64,000 bases of DNA from an uncultured Lachnospiraceae bacterium (GTDB lineage: Bacteria; Bacillota; Clostridia; Lachnospirales; Lachnospiraceae), in contig CAMWQW010000016.1 in the NCBI GenBank assembly GCA_947176505.1, positions 1 to 64,000 on the forward strand, written 5' to 3'. The notes beneath the pieces were generated by a model that was given only the letters and a program-made list of their open reading frames with translations, ran no database searches and was not told where the DNA came from. The translations under genes and the position numbers were made by a program. Positions 1 through 8,321 of this stretch are shown one piece after another. Within the stretch, counting starts at the first letter, position 1. Every line of letters begins with the position of its first letter.

Positions 1-280
1 GCGACAGCCCGCGAGCGAGATGGAGCGAAGTGGAATCGAGCTGCGCACTGCGAGGAGAAGGTTTTTAGAAGCGACAGCCCGCGAGCGAGATGGAGCGAAG
101 TGGAATCGAGCTGCGCACTGCGAGGAGAAGGTTTTTAGAAGCGACAGCCCGCGAGCGAGATGGAGCGAAGTGGAATCGAGCTGCGCACTGCGAGGGGAAG
201 GTTTTTGGAAGCGACAGCCCGCGAGCGAGATGGAGTGAAGCGGAATCGAGCTGCGCACTGCGTGACGGAGGTTTTTAGAA
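1..280. repeat. Four tandem copies of a 70-bp direct repeat
   Basis: Units lie at 1-70, 71-140, 141-210 and 211-280. The first two are identical, the third differs at a couple of bases, and the fourth carries several changes, including a 3' end that becomes a GGAGG ribosome site for the gene at 285. The period of 70 is not a multiple of three, so the short open frames inside it shift from copy to copy and are not a credible gene. The array probably continues left of the window. There are no unique spacers, so it is not a CRISPR array. Confidence 0.95.
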
Positions 281-284
281 GCAT

Positions 285-1625
285 ATGGACAATATTGCGA
301 TTCAGGTTACGAACGTAGAAAAAGTATATAAATTATACGATAAGCCTTCCGACAGGATTAAAGAGGCTCTCGGATTGGGAAGGGGAAAACACCATACGGA
401 GCATCATGCATTAAAAGGCGTCGATTTGACGATTCGTCAAGGGGAGTGTGTGGGAATTATCGGAACCAATGGCTCCGGTAAGTCTACAATATTGAAGATC
501 ATTACAGGTGTCTTGAACCCGACACGTGGCGACGTGACAGTCAACGGACGTATATCTGCGCTGCTTGAGCTGGGCGCCGGATTTAATATGGAGTATAACG
601 GTATTGAGAATATTTATCTGAACGGGACAATGATCGGATTCTCCGAGAAAGAGATTGACGAGAAGATGGATGCGATTCTGGAGTTTGCGGATATCGGCGA
701 ATATGTGTATCAGCCGGTTAAGACGTATTCCAGCGGTATGTTCGTGCGTCTTGCATTTGCGGTTGCGATCAATATAGAACCGGAGATTTTGATTGTAGAT
801 GAGGCATTGTCCGTAGGGGATGTTTTTTTTCAGGCAAAATGTTATCATAAATTTGAAGAATTTAAAGAGATGGGTAAGACCATTTTGTTTGTCAGTCATG
901 ATTTAAGCAGTATCAGCAAATACTGTGACAGAGTCGTGCTGCTCAATCAGGGAACCAAGCTGGGGGAAGGCAAACCGAAAGAGATGATAGACATCTATAA
1001 GCAGGTTTTGGTTGGGCAGTATGCTGCACCGGAATCGGAAAATGCAAGGCTGTTAGATGATGAGGAATTGCGTAGGGCGGCAGCGGGCGGCAGTACAGCA
1101 GACGGCGCGAAGAGAATGAAAAGTACCGGCACGGCAGATCATGTACATGCTGGCGGCGGTACGGCGGAGAACCCGGAGCTTTTAGAGTATGGGTCTAAGA
1201 AAGCCGTAATCGAGGAATACTATATCACGGATGATAAAGATGTCAGAACTTCGGCAATTCTTAAGGGAAATACGTTTACAATTCATATGAAAGTAAAAAT
1301 GATGGAAGATATCCACGCACCGATTTTTGCATTTACGATTAAAAATGTACGCGGAACAGAGATTACGGGCACAAATACCATGTTTGAGAAGGCGTTTCTG
1401 GAGCCGGTTTGCGCAGGAGAGAAGTGCGAAGTGGCATTTACACAGAAGATGAATCTTCAAGGAGGAGATTATCTGTTATCTCTGGGTGTTACCGGATATG
1501 AGAATGATGATTTTACGGTATATCACAGACTGTATGACGTACTAAATCTGACAGTGATATCTGACAAGGATACGGTAGGCTTCTACGATATGGATTCAAT
1601 TGTAGAAGTCTGTAAAGTAGATTAG
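285..1625 (+). CDS. Polysaccharide ABC exporter ATP-binding protein with carbohydrate-binding C-domain (Wzt-like)
   Basis: This is the ATPase of an ABC exporter that moves a lipid-linked polysaccharide across the membrane. In the 446 residues the Walker A motif GTNGSGKST is at 60-68, the signature YSSGM at about 148, Walker B ILIVDE at 168-173 and the H-loop SHD at about 204. After residue 250 comes an Ala/Gly-rich linker, then a beta-rich domain from about 305 to 446 that matches the position and size of the Wzt C-terminal domain, which in O9a-type systems recognises the capped chain end. The start follows GGAGG supplied by the last copy of the upstream repeat. The membrane partner (Wzm) is not in the window and probably lies just upstream. 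The exact sugar recognised cannot be read from sequence. Confidence 0.9.
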   Translation: MDNIAIQVTNVEKVYKLYDKPSDRIKEALGLGRGKHHTEHHALKGVDLTIRQGECVGIIGTNGSGKSTILKIITGVLNPTRGDVTVNGRISALLELGAGFNMEYNGIENIYLNGTMIGFSEKEIDEKMDAILEFADIGEYVYQPVKTYSSGMFVRLAFAVAINIEPEILIVDEALSVGDVFFQAKCYHKFEEFKEMGKTILFVSHDLSSISKYCDRVVLLNQGTKLGEGKPKEMIDIYKQVLVGQYAAPESENARLLDDEELRRAAAGGSTADGAKRMKSTGTADHVHAGGGTAENPELLEYGSKKAVIEEYYITDDKDVRTSAILKGNTFTIHMKVKMMEDIHAPIFAFTIKNVRGTEITGTNTMFEKAFLEPVCAGEKCEVAFTQKMNLQGGDYLLSLGVTGYENDDFTVYHRLYDVLNLTVISDKDTVGFYDMDSIVEVCKVD

Positions 1626-1650
1626 CTTAGAAGCGGAAGGTAGAAAGCGG

Positions 1651-3765
1651 ATGCCGGAGAACAATATAGAAGAAATAGGAAAAATCAAACTGAATCTTAC
1701 GCACTATCCGGGTGAAGATTACTACTGTGACGGTGATGTAGAGGATGAGCTTTTAGAGATTACACGTAATTATTCGGCGGTGGAGTATCAGCGCATCATT
1801 GAAGAGCGGGGGAGCTGGGAGATACTGTACCATCTGTCCGCACAGAGGGAGAACATTGTAGAATGGCTTCCGATTACAAAGGAAATGAAAGTGCTGGAAG
1901 TCGGTTCCGGCTGCGGTGCCATCACAGGAGCATTGGCAAGGAAATCGGGAGAAGTCACCTGTATCGACTTGTCGAGAAAGAGGAGCAGAATTAATGCGTA
2001 CCGACATATGGACGCGGACAATGTTACGATTCATGTAGGCAATTTTCAGGATGTGGAGCCGGATCTGCCATGTGATTATGATTATATCTGCCTAATTGGA
2101 GTATTCGAATATGCACAGGCGTACATCCGTTCCAAAACGCCTTATGAGGATTTTTTGAATATCATCAAAAAGCATCTGAAGCCGGATGGGCATATCGCAA
2201 TTGCCATTGAGAATAAATTCGGATTAAAATATTGGGCGGGATGCCGGGAGGATCATCTTGGCACCTATTATAGCGGCATAGAGAATTATCCTGACGGCGG
2301 CGTAGTGCGGACATTTACCGCGCAGGGTCTGCGCAATATTGCGGGTAAATGTGGGTATCCGCAGGTACAGATGTACTATCCCTATCCTGACTATAAGTTT
2401 ATGACATGCCTCTACTCCGACGAACGTCTGCCGAAAACGGGGGAATTGTCAAATAATCTTCGTAATTTCGACAGAGATAGACTGCAGTTGTTTGATGAAA
2501 AGAGGGTATTCGATACCATTATACAGGAGAGACAGTTTGATCTGTTTTCCAATTCATATATGATGCTGCTTGGACCTCGGCTGGAAGAAAAATATGTGAA
2601 ATATTCCAATGACAGAAAACCGGAATTTTGCATTAAAACAGTTCTGAAAGAGGATGAGAACGGTAAGATGATAGAAAAACATCCGTTATCGAAAGAGGCA
2701 TGGGAACATATAGAGCATACGGCACATGCTTATGAAGCGTTATCGGAGCGTTATAAGGACAGCGGACTTAAGATTAATCGGTGTAGGATGGAGAGAGCTA
2801 ACAGCGGTACGGATATTAAGGTGGGCATCGAGACGGAAGCACCTTATCTTTGTCTGGAATATGTTGAGGGAAGAACGCTGGAAGAGATTCTGGATGACTG
2901 TCTTGAACAAAATGACTTGGAAGGATTCGGACAGTTGTTCGATGAATACTATAAGAGAATATCATACGCAGAAGAAGAGAAAATAGCCGATTATGACTTG
3001 ATATTTGCGAATATTATTGTGCCGGAGGATATTGATAACAAGTGGAATGTTATTGACTGCGAGTGGAGTTTTGAGAAGGTTATTGAGACGAAGCAGATTG
3101 CGTTCCGTTCTGTTTATTGCTATCTGCTGGAAAATGAAAAACGCAATAGATTAAATCTTGATTTAATAATGCAAAAGCTTGAAATTGACCAGTCTGATGC
3201 CGAGCAGTACCGTAGACAGGAGATGGATTTTCAGAAATATGTGACCGGAAAACATATGTCTATGGCACAGATACGGGATGCAATCGGGTGTCCGGTCTAT
3301 ACGGTGGATGCTTTCTGCCAAGGACAAGCGTTGGCGGCAGCTAAGGACCGTATACAGATTTATGAAGACACCGGCAGAGGATTTAATGAAGAACAGTCGT
3401 TTTTTATTGATGAGAATGCAGGTGAACAAGTCCGTGTGAGAGAAGACGGCATGACGGAATTGGAGGTTATGATTTCCGGAGGCAGAAGCGCACTGCGGAT
3501 TGATCCATGCAATGATTTCTGCCTGATTTATCTGGAGGAAATTAAGTGGAACGGAATCGTAGTACCGTGGAAGGGCAGGCAAATACAGATAAACGGATTT
3601 AAAGCAGGGGAGAACACATATGTGTGTCCCACCTGTGACCCGAATATCACGATATCGCTGGCGGGTATTGCCGGAGAGGAAACAAATGTGCTGCAAGTGA
3701 TAATGCAGGTGACGAAACTGCCGGAGGAAACGGTAAAACATATGCAGAAAAGGGGACTGTTTTGA
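1651..3765 (+). CDS. Fused SAM-methyltransferase and kinase-like protein, WbdD-like architecture
   Basis: The protein has 704 residues. The first part is a class I SAM methyltransferase: motif I VLEVGSGCGA at 81-90 and the acidic residue ending strand 2 at D106. The second part (about 325-500) looks like an aminoglycoside/lipopolysaccharide kinase fold: a possible ATP lysine in FCIKTVL at about 329, a hinge EYVEG at about 403, a catalytic-loop-like DLIFANI at 449-455, and a metal-binding-like VIDCEW at about 467. The last 140 residues are beta-rich and unassigned. In E. coli O9a, WbdD is a methyltransferase-kinase that caps the O-chain and sets its length, and Wzt then binds the cap. The adjacent Wzt with a C-terminal domain fits the same scheme. 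The kinase assignment is my inference from motif order and was not tested by a profile search. Confidence 0.75.
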   Translation: MPENNIEEIGKIKLNLTHYPGEDYYCDGDVEDELLEITRNYSAVEYQRIIEERGSWEILYHLSAQRENIVEWLPITKEMKVLEVGSGCGAITGALARKSGEVTCIDLSRKRSRINAYRHMDADNVTIHVGNFQDVEPDLPCDYDYICLIGVFEYAQAYIRSKTPYEDFLNIIKKHLKPDGHIAIAIENKFGLKYWAGCREDHLGTYYSGIENYPDGGVVRTFTAQGLRNIAGKCGYPQVQMYYPYPDYKFMTCLYSDERLPKTGELSNNLRNFDRDRLQLFDEKRVFDTIIQERQFDLFSNSYMMLLGPRLEEKYVKYSNDRKPEFCIKTVLKEDENGKMIEKHPLSKEAWEHIEHTAHAYEALSERYKDSGLKINRCRMERANSGTDIKVGIETEAPYLCLEYVEGRTLEEILDDCLEQNDLEGFGQLFDEYYKRISYAEEEKIADYDLIFANIIVPEDIDNKWNVIDCEWSFEKVIETKQIAFRSVYCYLLENEKRNRLNLDLIMQKLEIDQSDAEQYRRQEMDFQKYVTGKHMSMAQIRDAIGCPVYTVDAFCQGQALAAAKDRIQIYEDTGRGFNEEQSFFIDENAGEQVRVREDGMTELEVMISGGRSALRIDPCNDFCLIYLEEIKWNGIVVPWKGRQIQINGFKAGENTYVCPTCDPNITISLAGIAGEETNVLQVIMQVTKLPEETVKHMQKRGLF

Positions 3766-3768
3766 CAG

Positions 3769-6159
3769 ATGAGTGTACGTACGGATCGCTATGGATGGGC
3801 GGCGTATTATGCAGCCGCATATGAGAAAGAACGTCAAAAGAATATTGTGCTGGCAGGCAAGATTGCGGATGCACAGAGACGACAGGCGGATTTAAGCGAT
3901 AATCTGAATCGTATCTATGCCAATCCGTTCTGGAAAGTAACGGCTCCTTTTCGCAAATTGTATCATAGCGTGAAAGGCGACGGACGGCATTATAAGGATA
4001 TGGACAGGTGTCCCGACAAAGACGCCTGTCTTCTGCGTTATATACAGGAGGTTCGCCGGCAGCAGAATCCTTACGGTGAATGGATTGAAGAAGAAAATAA
4101 CAAGCGTGATTATAAAAAAGGTTGTAAACAGGGAATAGCAGTGAACGGCTGGCAGGCAATCAGTGTGCCGGAGTCGGACATTGTTCTTCTGACTTACGGA
4201 CAGGGTATGCTCGATGGAAGTGTATTTGATGAAGTTAAGTCATGTTTTAATAAAAATAGCAAATGTATGATTGCTTATGCGGACGAAGATTTCTATTGGG
4301 AAGATTTGTCATACCGTATGCAGCCGTGGTTTAAACCGTGTTATTCACCGGATACTATTCTGTCATTTAATTACTGGGGTTATTTATTGGCTGTCAAGAT
4401 GGATGTGCTATCTGAAGTGCTTTCGGCGGAGGACATGCAGAGCAGGATGAAACGCAACAGTCAATCGGTGCGGTTTTATGATCTATGTCTTTGTTTGGAG
4501 GAAGCGGCAATACGGCGCAGCAGACTGGAGAGTATTCCGATGCAGGAAAGTATCTGCCATATTGAAAGCATTCTCTATCATCATCATTATCAGCCCTCAG
4601 AAGAGCAGCGGCGGCGCTTGGAGAAGTGTGCAGAGTCTGAAGAACGGTTTCGACTGGTAGAGAGCTTCTTAATTGATGAATTGGAAAAAGGACATTATCT
4701 GACAGGCGCCGGAGCGGAGTATACACAGATACGGGAGATTGCGCTTGAAAGGCGCGGTGTGAAAGGAAACTTGATGAGCGGAGGCGAACCGGATCTGTAT
4801 CATATCGTGTATGACACATCCATATCCGGCAGGGAGAGATGCGCCCGCGCACAGAGCGAGGACAGGCATACCTCACCACATTATGTTGTCTCCGTGGTCA
4901 TTCCTTCCAAAGACCATCCGGACGTGCTTAAAAGGTGTCTTGAGTCATTCCGGAGCAAGACGGATTACCGTTATTATGAATGGATTGTCGTTGATAACGG
5001 CAGCAATGATGAAAATCGTACCAAGCTGGAAGAGATGCAGCGGGAATACGGATTTGTATATTTGTATGAGAAGATGGATTTTAATTTCTCGAAGATGTGC
5101 AATATGGGGGTGCGGAAGGCGAACGGAGACCTGATTCTTCTGCTGAATGATGACATTGAGATTATAGAGCGCAGCTGGCTTCGAAGAATGGCAGGACAGG
5201 CTCTGCAGCCACATGTCGGTGCGGTGGGAGCGAAATTGTGGTATGCAGATACACAGAATATCCAGCATGTGGGTATCACCAATATGGAAATCGGACCTTC
5301 CCATAAACTGATTACTTTTCCGGATGATAAGGATTACTATTACGGGCGTAACAGGGTGGCATATGATATGATTGGTGTGACGGCGGCATGCCTTATGGTG
5401 AGCCGGAGGAAGTATGAAGAAGTGGGCGGACTGGATGAAACGATGGCGGTTGCCTACAATGATGTGGATTTCTGCTTTAAACTGCTTGAAGCGGGTTATT
5501 ATAATGTACAGCGCAATGATGCGGTATTGTATCACCACGAATCGTTGAGCAGGGGCTTGGATGAAGAAGATGACAGTAAATGGAAAAGGCTGCTTGCAGA
5601 GAAAGAGAATCTTTATACGAAGCACCAGCAGATGAGAGGGCAGGATGCTTTTTATCATAGGTCGTTGATTGATAATGCTTCCGATTATAGCTGCAATTAC
5701 AAGTTTCCCCATGAGGAGCAGCTGTTCACAGTGAAAGTGGAGCCGTTTGAGGCTGAATTGACAAAGGGGCTTCATGCGAACAGGCTGCGTCTTACCGTGG
5801 ACAGGGCGGAGATACAGCACAAGATACATGCAGACGAGCCGGATATCCTTTGGATTATGGGCTGGAGTTATGTACCCGGAGTAGATAACGCATGTTATGA
5901 TAGACGTTTGCTGCTAATTCGCACAGATGTAGAAAACGGAGAGAATATTTCAAACGGCTATACTGCGATACCGTCCGACTGGCATCGCAAGGATGTGGAA
6001 GCAATCCTGCCGATGGAACAAAATATCGGATTAGCCGGATTTGTGCTTCGCGTGCTGCGAAGCGATCTTCCGTCCGGGACATACCGCATTGGTATGCTGT
6101 GCACGAGCGGACAGGTTGATAAGCTGCTTACATGGAGCGATAAGACGTGTGAGGTGTAA
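3769..6159 (+). CDS. Large GT2 glycosyltransferase with N-terminal coiled coil and a decayed first domain
   Basis: The protein has 796 residues. Residues 15-50 form a charged coiled coil ending in a short motif around FWKVTAPFRKL. The next gene has the same layout (FWRMSKPLRSL). Residues about 130-300 resemble the second half of a GT-A domain (YADED at 170-174, then an FKP...SPD stretch) but lack the nucleotide-binding start, so this looks like a degenerate domain. A complete GT2 domain follows at about 373-640: VVIPSKDHP, IVVDNGS, NDD at 460-462 as the metal site, and NDVDFC near its end. The last 120 residues are a beta-rich tail of unknown role. The start codon lies 3 nt after the previous stop, indicating translational coupling. 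The enzyme presumably extends the exported polysaccharide; the sugar is unknown. Confidence 0.85.
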   Translation: MSVRTDRYGWAAYYAAAYEKERQKNIVLAGKIADAQRRQADLSDNLNRIYANPFWKVTAPFRKLYHSVKGDGRHYKDMDRCPDKDACLLRYIQEVRRQQNPYGEWIEEENNKRDYKKGCKQGIAVNGWQAISVPESDIVLLTYGQGMLDGSVFDEVKSCFNKNSKCMIAYADEDFYWEDLSYRMQPWFKPCYSPDTILSFNYWGYLLAVKMDVLSEVLSAEDMQSRMKRNSQSVRFYDLCLCLEEAAIRRSRLESIPMQESICHIESILYHHHYQPSEEQRRRLEKCAESEERFRLVESFLIDELEKGHYLTGAGAEYTQIREIALERRGVKGNLMSGGEPDLYHIVYDTSISGRERCARAQSEDRHTSPHYVVSVVIPSKDHPDVLKRCLESFRSKTDYRYYEWIVVDNGSNDENRTKLEEMQREYGFVYLYEKMDFNFSKMCNMGVRKANGDLILLLNDDIEIIERSWLRRMAGQALQPHVGAVGAKLWYADTQNIQHVGITNMEIGPSHKLITFPDDKDYYYGRNRVAYDMIGVTAACLMVSRRKYEEVGGLDETMAVAYNDVDFCFKLLEAGYYNVQRNDAVLYHHESLSRGLDEEDDSKWKRLLAEKENLYTKHQQMRGQDAFYHRSLIDNASDYSCNYKFPHEEQLFTVKVEPFEAELTKGLHANRLRLTVDRAEIQHKIHADEPDILWIMGWSYVPGVDNACYDRRLLLIRTDVENGENISNGYTAIPSDWHRKDVEAILPMEQNIGLAGFVLRVLRSDLPSGTYRIGMLCTSGQVDKLLTWSDKTCEV

Positions 6160-6167
6160 GCGGCGGA

Positions 6168-8174
6168 ATGGAGATTGATATGGAACAGGGAAAGCAGAAG
6201 CAAATGGCAGAAGAGGAGGCGCTTAGGCGCTATCGGGATGCCTATGAGCGTGAAAGACAGAAGAACCACGTCCTGACAGGGAAACTTTCCGATGCACAGC
6301 TAAAGGAGGCGGAACTTGAAGAACGGTTAAACCGTATCAAGGGAAGCATATTCTGGCGGATGTCGAAACCTTTACGCTCTTTGGTACATTGGATACAGCG
6401 GACAAGACAGCGTTTGGGATATTATGGGGGTCCGAAGGGCATTGCGCGGAAACTGAACGCGAAGAACATTGAAAGAAAGGCGCGGGCACAACACGGAACA
6501 GCGAGTTTTCCGGACGCAGAAGAGGCGAAGCGGCAGAGCGAGTTTAGATTTCCGCGAAAGATTACATTCAGCATTCTGATGCCGTTATACAATACGCCGG
6601 AGAAATTCTTGCGACAGGCGATTGATTCCGTGCGCATCCAGACGTACGGTGGCTGGCAGCTTTGTCTGGCGGACGGCTCCGATGCGGAACATTCCGATGT
6701 GAAGAAAATCTGCCGGGAATACGCGGCGAAGGATTCGCGTATCGTTTACAGGAAACTTTCGAAGAACGAAGGAATATCGGGAAATACGAATAGATGTTTT
6801 GGCATGGCTACAGGGGATTATATTGCATTGTTCGACCACGACGACGTGTTGCATCCGAGCGTACTGTTTGAGTATATGAAGGCAATTTGCGATAAGGGAG
6901 CAGACTATATTTACTGTGACGAGGCAACCTTTAAGGGCAAAAAGACGATTGACGATATGATCACGCTGCATTTTAAACCGGATTATGCACCGGATAATCT
7001 GCGCGCCAACAATTATATCTGCCACTTCAGTGCCTTTGACAGGAAATTGCTGGAGGGAATGCAGCTATTCCGTTCAGAGTTCGACGGAAGCCAAGACCAT
7101 GATATGATTCTACGTCTGACGAGTAGGGCAAAATGTGTAGTACATGTGCCGAAGCTGCTTTATTACTGGCGCTCACATGAAGGAAGTGTGGCGGCGGATA
7201 TTAACGCCAAGAGCTACGCGATAGATGCGGCGAAAGGCGCCGTGGCTTCACATCTTACGGAACAGGGATATAAGAACTTTGAAATCAGCTCAACCAAAGC
7301 GTTTGAGACGATTTTCCAGATTAAGTACGAGATACAGGGGAATCCGCTCGTGAGCATTGTGATTCCGAACAAAGACCATGTAGAGGATTTGAGCCGCTGT
7401 ATCACTTCGATTACCGAGAAAAGCACTTACGACAATTATGAGATTATCGTGGTGGAGAATAATAGCGCGACGGATGAGATATTTGAATATTACAAGAAAA
7501 TACAGGATAATCCGAAAATTAAAGTCATCAAATATCAAGGCGGATTTAATTATTCTAAAATCTGCAACTTGGGCGTGTCTAAGGCGCAGGGAGAATATAT
7601 TCTGCTATTGAACAACGACACGGAAGTGATTACGCTTGACTGGATGGAAGAGCTTCTTATGTACGCTCAGCGTCCGGATGTGGGCGCAGTGGGCGCCAAA
7701 CTTTATTATGCGGACAGGACGATACAGCATGCAGGAGTCGTGCTTGCGCTTGGACAGCACAGAACTGCCGGGCACAGTCATTATCGTGTAAGCAGTAATA
7801 ATCTGGGATATATGGGAAGACTGTGCTATGCGCAGAACGTGATGGCAGTGACGGGTGCATGTCTGATGATGAGAAAAACAGTATATAATGAGTTAAAAGG
7901 CTTAGATGAAAACTTTGAAGTTTCATTGAATGACGTGGATTTGTGTATCCGTGCTTGGAAAGCGGGCTATGTCAATGTATTTACGCCTTTTGCGGAACTG
8001 TACCACTACGAATCCGTCTCTCGAGGACTGGATGACCACGGCGAGAAAGCACAGCGGTATGAGAGGGAATCTGCGGCTTTCAGGACGAAATGGAAGGAAC
8101 TTCTGGAGGCTGGCGACCCTTATTACAATCCGAATTTTTCACTTGACCGCAGTGATTTTGCATTGAAGGTTTAG
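6168..8174 (+). CDS. Tandem GT2 glycosyltransferase with two intact catalytic domains
   Basis: The protein has 668 residues. The N-terminal coiled coil (about 10-60) is nearly the same as in the preceding gene. The first GT-A domain spans about 120-370 (ILMPLYNTPEKF, FDHDD metal site, EFDGSQDHD), the second about 378-640 (SIVIPNKDHVED, VVENNS, NNDTE, NDVDLCIRAW). Two full active sites suggest either two different linkages or a processive alternating polymerase. An in-frame ATG 12 nt downstream is an alternative start; neither has a strong ribosome site and coupling to the gene 8 nt upstream is likely. It probably acts on a membrane-linked acceptor at the cytoplasmic face. Confidence 0.88.
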   Translation: MEIDMEQGKQKQMAEEEALRRYRDAYERERQKNHVLTGKLSDAQLKEAELEERLNRIKGSIFWRMSKPLRSLVHWIQRTRQRLGYYGGPKGIARKLNAKNIERKARAQHGTASFPDAEEAKRQSEFRFPRKITFSILMPLYNTPEKFLRQAIDSVRIQTYGGWQLCLADGSDAEHSDVKKICREYAAKDSRIVYRKLSKNEGISGNTNRCFGMATGDYIALFDHDDVLHPSVLFEYMKAICDKGADYIYCDEATFKGKKTIDDMITLHFKPDYAPDNLRANNYICHFSAFDRKLLEGMQLFRSEFDGSQDHDMILRLTSRAKCVVHVPKLLYYWRSHEGSVAADINAKSYAIDAAKGAVASHLTEQGYKNFEISSTKAFETIFQIKYEIQGNPLVSIVIPNKDHVEDLSRCITSITEKSTYDNYEIIVVENNSATDEIFEYYKKIQDNPKIKVIKYQGGFNYSKICNLGVSKAQGEYILLLNNDTEVITLDWMEELLMYAQRPDVGAVGAKLYYADRTIQHAGVVLALGQHRTAGHSHYRVSSNNLGYMGRLCYAQNVMAVTGACLMMRKTVYNELKGLDENFEVSLNDVDLCIRAWKAGYVNVFTPFAELYHYESVSRGLDDHGEKAQRYERESAAFRTKWKELLEAGDPYYNPNFSLDRSDFALKV

Positions 8175-8206
8175 CGTGATATTTAGCGTGATATTTTCCA
8201 AAATAT
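8170..8206. repeat. 12-bp tandem duplication next to a palindrome
   Basis: TTTAGCGTGATA occurs at 8170-8181 and again at 8182-8193. The first copy contains the stop codon of the preceding glycosyltransferase. It is followed directly by the palindrome ATATTTT-cc-AAAATAT at 8191-8206. The pair could mark a small slippage event or act as an operator for the promoter just downstream. Confidence 0.7.
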
Positions 8207-8207
8207 G

Positions 8208-8237
8208 TTTACGAGTAGATTCACAGTGTGATAAAAT
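8208..8237 (+). promoter_or_regulatory. Candidate sigma-A promoter for the phosphohexomutase gene
   Basis: TTTACG at 8208-8213 and TAAAAT at 8232-8237 are separated by 18 nt. Transcription would begin near 8243, after an upstream in-frame ATG at 8241. That supports the downstream start at 8322 for the gene. Confidence 0.45.
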
Positions 8238-8321
8238 AATATGCAGTGGATGAAAGCTAAGACATTCGCGAACGGAGCTGTTTTGGCAGCAAGAAATTGG
8301 GAACAAGATGGAGGTAAAGGG

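Noticed and set aside
1..280. Regular repeats at the left edge as a CRISPR array or as coding sequence
   Set aside because: The units are head-to-tail without unique spacers, and the 70-bp period shifts the reading frame from copy to copy.
4945..5829. Long minus-strand frame opposite a glycosyltransferase
   Set aside because: The plus frame carries a full GT2 domain; the minus frame has no motif and is the shadow of its codon pattern.
8241..8321. Upstream in-frame ATG as start of the phosphohexomutase
   Set aside because: It lies only 4 nt after a candidate -10 box and has no ribosome site, while GGAGG precedes the ATG at 8322 and homologues begin there.
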